Shown here: positions 33,962 through 44,558 of the stretch, piece after piece
Layout: every line of letters starts with the position of its first letter
Position numbering within the stretch: position 1 is the first letter of the stretch
Origin: Phanerochaete sordida
Taxonomy: Eukaryota; Basidiomycota; Agaricomycetes; Polyporales; Phanerochaetaceae
Length of the DNA stretch: 64,000 nucleotides
Assembly: GCA_019973155.2 (NCBI GenBank)
Contig: BPQB01000107.1
Coordinates: forward strand, 34,367-98,366
Direction: 5' to 3'
Position numbers and translations under genes: made by a program
The notes under the pieces: model-generated
Told to the model about the DNA's origin: nothing
What the model saw: the letters and a program-made list of their open reading frames with translations, nothing else
The model's database searches: none

Positions 33962-35768
33962 ATGGCTCGTCTCTTGCTTCTGGCTGCCCTCTGGGCGAGC
34001 TGCAGCTCCGTCCTCGGTGCGTCCCGTTCTATTCGTGGGTGATCCGTTGTGCTAAGTTTGATCCGCGCCCCAGCTTTCACTGTCTCCTCCACCCCTGGAC
34101 AAGTCATCAATGGCATCGGTGCAAGCGGGGCATGGTGGCCGAACGACATCTTCAAGTTCCCGGAGAGCGTGCGTGAGCAGGTCGCAGAGCTCCTCTTTGG
34201 GTCGTCCGGCGCCGGCTTGACGTCGTATCGCTATAATGTCGGCGCCGGCGGATTCGGCGTCAACAACCCAGTGTACGTTGCACCGGTGTCGACTCAACGC
34301 CCTCGACTTATACTCACCCCTCTCTCGTGGAATACAGCCGTGCGCCTGAGACGTTCTACGTCTCGCCAGGCGTATACAACTGGTCTGCCGACGCCGCAGG
34401 TGTCTACTTCCTGAAGCAGGCCGCGCAGTACAAGGTCCCGCAGCTCACTGCCTTCGTCAACTCGGCGCCGAAGACTATGACGACCAACGGAGCATCTTGC
34501 GGCGGGAACCTTATCACTGCCCAGATTCCTGCGTATGCACAGTATCTCGCGGACGTCATCTCGCACTGGAAGCAGGAAGGAGTTATATTCACGCATGTCT
34601 CGCCCATGAATGAGCCCGACGACGTACGTCTCTTCCCTCACATGTAGGTACGGTCTACTAAACGCTTTTCTGTAGACATTCGGCACCTGCGGCCAGGAAG
34701 GCATGGAAGTCACGCCCCAGCAGCGCGCCTCCGTCGTGAACACCCTACGCACCGCGCTCAACGCCGCCGGCCTGCAGTCGGTCGGGATCATGGCCGACGA
34801 GTCGTCCAGCACGGGCAACTTCGTCCCCGAGGCGCCCGAATGGCTCCCGCAGGTGACCAAGGGCGCGCTCGCGGCGGTCAGCCACCACCAGTACGGCTTC
34901 GGCAACGACGCCGCCGTCGCGCAGATGGGCGCGGTCGGACGCAACCTCAGCGGCGTGAACACGTGGTTCACCGAGATCTGCTGCTTCAAGGCGGCCAGTG
35001 CGAGCCAGCAGAATAACCCTGCGGCACCGCTGACTTACGCCGGCATCTATGAGTGAGCATAGTACTTCGTGACCACATAGCCGCGGATTTGCTAACCAGT
35101 TGCATAGGCCCACCATGATCGGAGCTCTTCAGCTAGGTCAGCTCATCTATCAGAGTTTTACACAAGCGTAAGTATTCTCGATGCGTTGGTGAACAGGCAT
35201 TCATCTGAGGCCATCTCTTAGACTTGATGCACACTTCGACTTCTGGACTGCTCTCTCCAACGGCATCGGGTGCGCGCCACTGGGTAACGCAGCCTGTCCC
35301 GTCACGGCGAATCCGAACGGCTGGAATGACGGTCTGGTGAGCGTTAATCATATCATCGTACGCCATCGCAAGCTCACAACCACCATACAGATCTACTACG
35401 ATCCCAACTACGCGTCCAATCACAACACAGCCGTCTACTCGATCAAGCGGCTCTTCCTCATGAAGCACTTCGCAAACTTCGTCTGGATGGGCTCGACACG
35501 TTTCAGCGTGACCGGCCTGCCAGCGAACGTCTTCGGCATGGCGTTCAAGGCGCCGTCTCAGCAGTCGACCCAGCTTGGCGCCGCGCGCTCGTCGCTGATC
35601 CTCATGAACATGGGCAGCAGTTCGGTCTCCGTACAGCCGTCGCAGGCGAACCTCGGGAATGCCGTTGGCGGCGCGCTGACCAGCCCTAGTGTGGATTGGC
35701 AGACTTTCGGGGCCTCCTCGTCGGTTTCGCTACCGGCTCTCAGTATCACGACCCTCTTGTTCAATTAG
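33962..35768 (+). CDS. Secreted GH30 glycosidase, endo-beta-1,6-galactanase-like
   Basis: The family cleaves beta-1,6-linked galactan side chains of arabinogalactans, and related GH30 enzymes act on beta-1,6-glucan. The signal peptide is MARLLLLAALWASCSSVLG. The mature part has QVINGIGASGAWWPNDIFKF, GLTSYRYNVGAGGFGVNNPV, RAPETFYVSPGVYNWSADAA, LTAFVNSAPKTMTTNGASCG and the acid/base Glu in VIFTHVSPMNEPDD. The nucleophile Glu is in NTWFTEICCF. A C-terminal beta-sandwich follows (IKRLFLMKHFANFVWMGSTR to LPALSITTLLFN, TAG 35766-35768). About 480 residues with short introns. The galactanase assignment rests on the RAPETFYVSPG region and the Cys near the nucleophile; beta-1,6-glucanase is the main alternative. 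It sits between the two copies of the unknown paralogous family. Confidence 0.85.
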
Positions 35769-35960
35769 CACCCGCTGCTCGAGTCGGGGTCTCTTCAATA
35801 TGTCTCCTCTGAACTCTAGCAGCGTTGACAATACACGAGTATGTTTTGTCTCAACGGGCGCTTTCACGCGCACTATTACGATCAGCATGTCTCGTGGCCA
35901 GTGGTGGCCAATCCACCAAGTGGCGCGACGCGTTTTGTTCCTCACCCTTTACCAGCGCAG

Positions 35961-37408
35961 ATGGACAACAACGATGAGTACGCGGTACGCGATCCTCCGT
36001 TTGTTTCGCCGATATGTTCGCTCATAAGATCGCTCTCTAGGATGGCAGGCCCGCCAAACGGCCCCGCATATCTCTCTCAGAAATTCGCAAATCCATCGAG
36101 CCTCATTATAATGTAGCTTTCAGGGCCACTGCCGACGAGGACATTACCATGTCGGACGATATCGAGGATTTCTCTCCACCACCCACGCCGACTTCACGCG
36201 GTGCGAAGAGGCTTCCAACGATCGACTCGGCTTCTCAAATCCCGCCACAGGCCACATCTGCCTCACAACGTCAGTCGATGAGGCCACCTGCGTCTTCTCT
36301 CTCTTGGTCAACGAGCTCGGTCTCCGCGGGTTCGACATCCACTCGCCCTGGCCCTTCTAATTGGCGCGTCCTGAAGCCCCCGTCGTTCCCGTCTGGCGCT
36401 AGTTCAGCTGAAGCCTCTGCACGCTCGAAACCACACTCGATGCAGTCGAAACCAAGTCAGAAGCTAGCTCCGGCAAGTAGCTACGCGTCTCGGCTCGACT
36501 TCACCAGCATTGGCTCGAAGGCCAAGCTTTCAAGCTCTGGGAAACCCCTCAAGCTCCTGCCACCGCCTGTGCTTGCGAGGAAACCCGCACCGCCGACTCG
36601 TATGACAACGATATCGAAGACAGCCGTGGCAAGGACGTTCGATATTCACACCGAAGATGGCAGAGATAATCTGTTCAGCCTTTGGATGCTGACGCACCCG
36701 ACTGGATATGTGGACCCCGAGACGCGCGAGCTGACCCGTGGTCTCGACCAAAGTCCTGAGAGGAAGAAGAAGAACAAAGGAGTGAAATTCAGACGGTACG
36801 CCCCTCGCCCACACACCTGCTTTATTTCTCACGATGCTCTTAGCGGCGGGTTTGCTGCCCAGGTCAGCACGCTCTTGGGCGGCAAGAACACGAGCTTCGT
36901 TCTCTGGCATGCCGCGATGGAGAGGGTGAAAAGCAGGTCGCAGTGGGACCTGCGTCTCTTCATTCTCTCCACCGAAGTAATCTTGGAGCCGATGCATATC
37001 GGGAAGTATAAAAGTGCAGTTCTCAAGCAGCAATCCGTCCTGGTCCGAGGTATAGTCGTGTTGAAGACGTGCTCGGTCCACGATGTGCAGGAGGGCGACG
37101 AGATAACGGCGCTGTTCAAGCTTCACGACAAGACTCCCTACAAGTTGCTCCCCAGGCAGCAGCTCCGTCTAGCGGAAAACCTCGAAGCCGATATCTCGCA
37201 GCCTTGGAACCACATCTTCCTCCCGAGGGTACAGTCGACAGGCGTCGTGAAAAAGGAGCTTGTCGCTTGTTTCGAAAGGTACCGCCTTTTCGAGATCGAT
37301 GACCCGCAGACGTACAGAGAGACGTTGAAGTCCCGATTCCCCAAGGGACCTCGGCCGTTCCCCATGCAACTGACCCAGCGGGAAGCGAGCACCTCAAGCG
37401 CGGTCTAG
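35961..37408 (+). CDS. Unknown fungal protein, paralogue B
   Basis: Not recognised; paralogue of the gene at 32120. Exons 35961-35984 (MDNNDEYA), 36041-36795 and 36844-37408; 447 residues. I prefer this start to the ATG at 36149 because the extra residues contain DGRPAKRPRISLSEIRKS, matching RPAKRPR in copy A. The protein is Ser/Pro-rich up to about residue 190, then FDIHTEDGRDNLFSLWMLTH, PTGYVDPETRELTRGLDQSP, ERKKKNKGVKFRRGGFAAQV, and a C-terminal domain with SVLVRGIVVLKTCSVHDVQE, GDEITALFKLHDKTPYKLLP and LEADISQPWNHIFLPRV. Both introns match copy A in place and phase (0 and 2). A nuclear, perhaps nucleic-acid-binding role is inference only. Confidence 0.82.
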
Positions 37409-37536
37409 GGTAACCGGGGTCCCGCCACCGGCCTTGACACTTGGAATGTACGACGCCAATATCTCTTTTTGGGCTTCTCGAATAAGATCTACGCTGCTTT
37501 TCTTCCCCAACCACTCCTTGCCGAGCCTCATTCAAT

Positions 37537-38363
37537 ATGCCGCGCGAAACGAAGAAGGTAATGAGGCAGTTCAACAGGCTGTGTGTAGCGCTCAACGATT
37601 AGCGACATACAGAAAGTGAAAGAGACTCAAGGGTCGGAGGGCAGTGATGAAGGGCAAGTCTTGTGCACTCGCCCGTCCTCGGATATTCCTAACACCATTC
37701 TCAGCTTTGCGGTGACCGTAGCCCAGCAAGTGCAGAGTGAGATATTATCCTGCACACTGATCAGGCTGCTGTCTAACGCCCTACGATAAAGCCTCATGGG
37801 AGAAAAAGAAGCGAGAAAACGAGGCCAAGTTTCTCGCTGCAGCTCGGGCAGAGCTGGACGCCTGCGTAGGTACTTCAGACAATCTGACCAGAGCTGCATT
37901 TCAACGGCTGTCAAGGGCAAGGAAAAGACGGCCTGCTTCGTCAAGGAAGCAAATGACATGTAAGCATAACATTAAAGCGCATATATGCGTGTCGAATAAC
38001 CATGCGCTCACAGGCAAGTGATACTGGACCGCTTTGTGTCCGATTACGCGGCGGTCGAAGACAGAATACGTAACCTCTGGCAGGAGTTGCTGGTCGCGCA
38101 CGCCGCCTCCCTCGTAAGCCTCGCGAAACGTTTCGAACAAGCTGGATAACATTGTATCGTGCCATAGGAGACCTCCAAGAAGCACCATGCTGCGGCTGTC
38201 GACATGGACCAGACGCGAGAGAAGGGTCAAGTGCGAGGTATGGCGATCTCGAAGAAGGCTGTGGAGGGTAAGGACCAAATTTCGAAGTTATCGCTCATAC
38301 TCAGGACGACCTTTCTTGTCAGATTGCGGCAAGCTTATCTTCTCCTTGTCTGAATCCGAGTGA
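37537..38363 (+). CDS. Small multi-exon gene of unknown function, probably helical
   Basis: No single exon is long. The 3' half is clear: an exon reading ILDRFVSDYAAVEDRIRNLW, QELLVAHAASL to about 38113, a 55-bp intron, ETSKKHHAAAVDMDQTREKG, QVRGMAISKKAVEG to about 38267, a 36-bp intron, then RPFLSDCGKLIFSLSESE and TGA 38361-38363. The 5' half is less certain. A likely start is MPRETKK at 37537-37557, spliced to 37613. A Lys/Glu/Ala-rich stretch (SWEKKKRENEAKFLAAARAE, about 37793-37860) follows, but more than one splice route keeps the frame open. Total about 200 residues, rich in heptad-like spacing. It is on the same strand as paralogue B, 128 bp downstream. No family recognised. Confidence 0.5.
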
Positions 38364-39028
38364 CCGCTCCTGTCAAGGCGAGCTAACGCTGCAGTCTGCA
38401 GAGAACCCTGTCACCAGTGGTTTGAATCATGTCTCCTGTTCTATGGGAGAGAATAAGTATTGTGATGTGAAGAGATGCAGTGTTCTGGAAATAGATGGCA
38501 TTTAACTTCATCTCGACATTGACCACGTTTTCAGAAGGTGTTAGTTGTCTGCGAGCGTGGCAGTGGACGTCGGGGTCGACTTCGGGCTACTGAATTGCAC
38601 CCGTGTCAAGCGCTTGTCAAGCGCCTGTGCGCACAGGCGCTTATTTTATGAATGCCTTTCACGCTGCGTCCTTGACCTCACTGAGTCTCTGAAATTCCGA
38701 TCACCCTGGTTGACCTCCTTCAACGAGTCCTCAGCACAGGGAAACATCTCTGCGACGAAAAGCGCACGTGCAGCGCTGCCCGAGTGCACCAGCAGGCAAG
38801 CATTCGCCTGGACGATCGTAAGGAGGTTGCAGGGCGCACTGAAGTATGTCGACCATCCGCTGTGGTTGTGTGGCTCTGTAGCAGCTCTCATACAAGGTGT
38901 CAGAGCCATAGAAGGAGCCTCTGGGCTTGTGTGTAAGGGATAGGGCATATCTACTACGACCCGGGTGCGTTCTCCGCGCCGTATCTTTCTGCCCTGTGCT
39001 CAGACGATCCGTCTTGTGCCAGTCTCAT
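38364..39028. other. Intergenic upstream of TSC2 with a perfect palindrome
   Basis: 665 bp. One forward open frame (38545-38943) lacks any family feature. The notable item is the 24-bp palindrome at 38619-38642, listed separately. Confidence 0.45.
38619..38642. repeat. 24-bp perfect palindrome
   Basis: AAGCGCCTGTGC followed directly by its reverse complement, with no spacer. An overlapping half-copy (TCAAGCGCTTG) lies just upstream. It is 387 bp before the TSC2 start. It could be a dimer-binding site or a hairpin in a transcript. Confidence 0.7.
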
Positions 39029-42000
39029 ATGCCTTCGACCCTGGAAGATGCGAATCGTCCGACACGCCAAAGGTCCAACACTACCTTTACGCCATTCACC
39101 TGGAGGCGCGGGAGAACGGATACAGTGGTTTCGCCTCCTCAGGAGTCTTCCACACCTCTGTCACTTGACGCGCTCATAGAAGCTCTCACTCCCCCTGCCG
39201 TCCCCTCTATCCACCATGCTCGGGAGTTGGCAAGCATCCTTGTTAGCCATTCTCCTCCCCCTCGACTCGCCGTACTGAGCCCTGTTCTGGCAGGCCTCTG
39301 TGCGGCGGACTCACCTGTCTCGCTGCAAGCAGCTGGATACGACATCCTCGCCGCATACTGGGAGAACAGCGGATCTGCAGTCCTTACAACAGCTGACCGT
39401 CTGACCTGCCTGTCCCTATTCATGGACTTCTCCACTCCCTGGTCGCCAGAGCTCTGGGAACCCCGGTTCAAGGCTCTTGTGGCTCTCATCCACTCTGGAA
39501 CGGAGACCATCGGCATGGAGCAGACCCTTCTCAAGATCCTGCGCGCGTGGATAGAAGGAGCGTTCATTGGCCTCACCGTTGACAGCGTCTCGGCTGAGGA
39601 GCGCGGAGAGCGTCAACGCAGCGTGGATGCTATGCTAGGGCTACTGGTGTCTTTGGTCGGCCGACCAGAGTTCGTGGCAAGGCTAGCAGAGACTGATACC
39701 AGCTCTGTCCTCCAGCTGTTTGGAAATATGATTGACTGGTCCTTATCTGCAGGTTGGGACCATGGATCCATGCCAAACTCTCCATTTTCCGACGTCACGC
39801 TTGTCAGCCCGACATCGACTACCCGCACCTCCGCCAAGCACCACCGCCACCATTCTTCTATCACTGTTCCCCATGCTATGCATTCAACATCTGCGACAGA
39901 CCTAGCAGTCGAGTCGTATCTAGGATATTTAAGCGTTCGCCTAAAAGCGATCGCACCGATGCATTTGAAGACCATCTTACCGCATCTCTTCAGGTCTCTT
40001 GCCTACTACGCTTCTCCACTACCTCGCCTTTCTCTAACCACCAATTCCGACCATCAAAACGATATCGAGAGACGCATAGTTGGAGTACTCGATTCTCTCG
40101 TTACAGGGCCATACTCGGCCTCCGTCACTGTCATCTTGAAATACCACCTATACCCTAATGATGAAGAGGGAGACGTCGCCAAATGCGCGCGCACTTCGAT
40201 TGGTGCTTTGAGATCGCTTCGTTCATCGATCCGCCGCGTTTTAATGGCGCGACTCGCACGCGCATACATCTCGCGGACAAATTCGGTCAACTACACCCCT
40301 TCTGGGGCTCCAGGATCACTGGAGATAGACCGTGAACTGCTGGATCGTGCATGGGCGAAGGACGATATCACGACTTGGGACCTCAATCGCTTCCGAAGCG
40401 TCCTCTGCGTCTCCATTCGCGAGTGGTTGACCATTGTCCAGACCGTCGACGAACCTCTCCGCCATCCTTGCGAACAGATTCTCAGCGAAATCGCCGGTAT
40501 CCTCAAAGACATTACTCAGGCCTTCGACGAGATAGGCGACGAGCTGGACTACGAGGAGGTCGAGGCAGTAGGGGACGTACTACACGCACTGACATCTTAT
40601 GTGAAGACACAAAGGTGCGCCCCCCTCTTGGTCTGGACAACATTCCTGCTCACGCGAGTTTGAAGATATCCAGATGGCGCACCGATCCGGGTCGCGCTGA
40701 CCCAGACTGATGTGTCCACCGGTTTTCTGTCTCTTCTATCCACGCTACTCGCGCAAGACCTGATGGTATCCCCTCTGCACACTGTTCTCCCATCTGTGAT
40801 CCTCTCAATCGTGGAACACATTCCAGACGCGGACACCGCCCATCTCGTCGCGACAATGTCTGAGCGGCAAGCGTTCTCGCCGACAACGCCTTCCTGGCTA
40901 GACAACTGGACCCTCGTACTATCCATTGGCGATCTCTACATGGAACGTCGGGCTTCTACGAGACATGTCGTCGTAGAGGTCCTCCAGTCCGTCTGGTCAT
41001 TCGTGAAGGACATCTCGGTCTACCGCCGTCCCCTCGCTGCCCTCGTTTTTTCGGTCTGGCAGAAGCAGTACACCGACTTTAGGGACGACACAGGTGCCAT
41101 CATCATCTGGCGTGTCTTGGGAGACGAGATCGTTCTGCGAAACTTGGAGGATGCTGAGGTGGATATAATGTCTGGTGAACAATCGCCAATATTCGCTGAG
41201 CCGGGTGAGGAGCCCATCACTGACGAGAAGGACACCGTCGCCGAGGACATCATCAAATTCCTGTCCAAAGTCGCTCTCGAGTCGTACGAAGAGGACCTCT
41301 GGGAGCTCTCTGGACAGATGCCACCCGCTACGTCCCCTCCCTCTGCCCTCGCCTCATCCCATGTTTCTACCTCGCCCATCTTGGCCAGGATGCACTCCGA
41401 CTACCCAGTTGCATCCTCCTCGAAAGAGTCCAGCATGCCTTCCGTCATGTCGCTCCTATCGTCCCTTACATCTGGCCATTCATCGAGATCCCAGTCGCAG
41501 CCGCCGCATGCTGCCGACTCCACCCCCTTGTCGGAGAGCACAATCACAACCCCCGAGCATTCATCCATTCCGAAAGCTGTCGGTGCGGTCGTGGCCCTCA
41601 TCTCGGCGTTCAGTCAGCTCGCATTTGCGTCCTTCGCCGCCTTCGACGGCCACCTCGACTTGGCTGAGCGACTATACAAGACACTTGTCGCGCTCCTTGG
41701 AGCCCAAGTATGCCCTCGGGTGAAGATCGTCGTACTGCAATTCTGCATGCGACTTCGCGCAGACCGGGACCACCGCCTGTACTATGCCGCCAACGACTTC
41801 GACCATGACGGCCTGATCTGCACTCTCGCAACGCTCATTGGCCGTGGGGAGAAGCAGAAGAGCGAGAGCGCTGTGGACGATCGCCCTATGGAGGAACCGG
41901 AACTGCGGAAGGCCCGTGCGCGGCTGCCCCAAACAGAGCGTATGGGACGGAGGCTTTCGCGAGGCCGAGGCGGACAGCCCTCTGCATCAGGCTCCAGCAG

Positions 42001-44378
42001 AAGTCGGTCGCGGGTTACGTCACGGTTGGCCCCTACGAGTACGATCCTACCTCGGCTACCGCTGAAGCCTCGAGAGCCACTGTGGTCGTACCCTGAAAAC
42101 ATCCCCTTCAGCGTTCCCGCCGAAGCCGACACCCCGAGCGCTCGATTTGCTTCATATGATCCTGAGCATCCCCTCGAGCGGCGGGTCCTCCCACTATCTG
42201 CCTTCCTGTCCCAGGTCGTGAACCTCATGAAGACAACGCGCGACTGGGACATATTGTCGTACATCCTGTGTCACCTCCCATCACAGCTGGCGAACAAGCA
42301 CTTATTCTGTGGTCCGAGGTCAGCAGCAGTCCTGAGCGACCTCCTGCAAACCATCGGCAACAGCATTCTCGACGGTCGTTTTGCCTCCACGATCGAACGG
42401 TGGCCCGAGGGCATCATCGCCCGAGATGCGCAAGGGCTGGCGTATCATTCCCTGACCGTCCTCGTCAGCTACAAGCGATGCTTCAAGGATATTCAGTCGC
42501 GGCACATGCTCATTGAGTCGTTCCTGGGTGGTCTGAACGGCTCGCCGTCTACCATCAAGTGCTGTCTGAACGCACTCTCCCTATCCGCTTTTGAGTTGCA
42601 ACCGTCCATGACCAAGTACCTTCCGCGCATTCTCGAGAAGCTGTCGCAAATCATGTCCAACCCGACCATGGCAGTACACATCATTGACTTCCTCGCGATC
42701 GTAGGCTCGCTACCGACGCTTTACAGCAACTTTACGGAGGGCGATTACAAGATGGTCTTCGGCGTCGCGCTACAGTACTTGCAGCACCACAACCGTCCGG
42801 AGCCACACCTCTCGATCTCGTGGGCGCTCGCGCAGCACGTCTGTATCATGTCGTACTACATTGTCTACGTCTGGTTCCTCGCCGTAAAGCTACCCGACCG
42901 GCCGCGGCACATCAAGTACATCACGCGGCAACTCCTGCTCGCGAACGACGGCCGCGATGAGCTCGACGAACCGACCGAGGTCTGCTTCGACTGGCTCGCG
43001 CGCTACACGTACGCGAGCGCAGACCCGCGCCCTGCCGACAGCATGCTCAGCGACATCATCCTGCACCCTGCCGCGCCGCCGCCCGCAGGCGCGCCCGCGC
43101 TCGCGGAGAAGACGTGGGTCCTCGGCAACTCCGTCGTCACCATCCGCGCGCTGGCACGCCGCGGCTGGGTCGAGGTCGTGAGCCGCCGCGCGTCAGGCAT
43201 GTCCAAGTTCCTGTGCCGCGCGGAGAACGTGCCGATGATCACGCCGGGCGACGTCGACCCGGACTTGCTCTCGGTGTGCGCAAGTCTGACGATGGATAGG
43301 CCGGCGGAGGGCGAGCCCGAGGATGAAGTGGTGCTCGAGGTGCGTCGCGTTGTTACTGTTCCGCGAGCGATACAGGCTGAACTATCCACAGGAAGTGCGG
43401 CATATCTCAGACGAGCAGACTGAGTTACCTCAACCGGACCCGATCACTGGCTACGTGTGGTCCCAGTCTGCGCCATCGCAAAGGCGGAAGGAGGTCGCTA
43501 TCGATCCGAGCTTCTTCGCTTTGCAGCTGTCGTCATATCCTGATAACAAGCCGTCGACGATGGGTCATCTAGTGGAGGACTCCTCGAGACTGCCTGCCTT
43601 CATTCGCTCTATTGACCGCATGCCGGTCATCGACACCCACAAAGTCGGCATCATGTACGTTGCTCCTGGCCAATGCAACGAGAGGGAAATCCTTGAGAAT
43701 ACGCACGGCTCTCCCGCGTACACTCGCTTCCTGGAAGGCCTGGGCCGTTTGATCCATCTCCGTGGCCAAGTCGATGTCTATGCAGGCGGCCTCGATCCGG
43801 ACGAAGATGGCGAGTACGCATACGCCTGGTGGGACGACATAGGACAGGTCTTGTACCACACTGCGACGCTGATGCCGAACAGCGAAGAGGGGTACACGAA
43901 CAAGAAGCGGCATATCGGGAACGACTTTGTGCGGATCGTGTGGAACGACTCGGGGCAGCCGTACCGGTTCGACACGCTGTCGACGCAGTTCCAGTTCGTG
44001 AACATCGTGATCGAGCCGCACTCGCGCGGGGCGATCGCCGCATTCTCGGACAACCTGCACGAGAACGAGTACTTCAAGGTGGTGCTGCAGCGCGCGCCGG
44101 GGATGCCCGAGTTCACGCCGCTGGGCGAGTTCAAGCTGATCAGCGCGGAGAAGCTGCCGCTGCTGGTGCGGCAGCTGAGCCTGCTGACGGACTGGTTCGT
44201 GACGGTGTACCAGCACACGCAGAACGACACGGCGCAGGTGGAGATGGTCACGAACTGGCGGTCGCGGCTGCAGGCGATCAAGCGGTTCCGGGGCCAGGTG
44301 GCGGTGCCGACGGTGGCGGAGCGGATCGAGGGCATCCTGGGCCAGGAGGCGTTCAGGGATTTCACGGCATCTTTCTGA
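39029..44378 (+). CDS. TSC2: Tuberin/Tsc2, Rheb GTPase-activating protein
   Basis: Tsc2, with Tsc1, turns off Rheb and so restrains TORC1. Three exons: 39029-40614, 40666-43339 and 43392-44378; 1,748 residues, close to animal tuberin and longer than fission-yeast Tsc2. I start at MPSTLEDANRPTRQRSNTTF; an upstream in-frame ATG (38937 region) adds an unlikely leader. The body is alpha-helical, HEAT-like, with a Ser/Arg-rich disordered insert (about 41300-42020). The C-terminal Rap/Ran-GAP domain, about residues 1440-1745, has HKVGIMYVAPGQCNEREIL, SPAYTRFLEGLGRLIHLRGQ, YAYAWWDDIGQVLYHTATLM and KKRHIGNDFVRIVWNDSG. The Asn in HIGNDF is the catalytic Asn thumb, so the GAP looks active. Splice sites were chosen to join VKTQR to YPDGAPIRVALTQTD and VVLE to EVRHISDEQTE; all exon lengths then keep frame. 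Confidence 0.93.
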
Positions 44379-44558
44379 CTTCTGTAGCTTCTAGTCTTGC
44401 TTTCTCACTCGCGGTGTTCGGTGTATCGATAGGTTCCCGCAAAATGAATATAAATATCTGTACCCGTACGCGCGGGAACGTGTGACTAATGAGCATGTGA
44501 TGGTGACCAGCGCGGAGTCTCCTGTCACGGTTGCAGACGACTTTTGTCCTTGGCCGCG

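Noticed and set aside
38545..38943. A 132-codon forward open frame upstream of TSC2
   Set aside because: No motif and mixed composition; it includes the palindrome and probably is promoter DNA.
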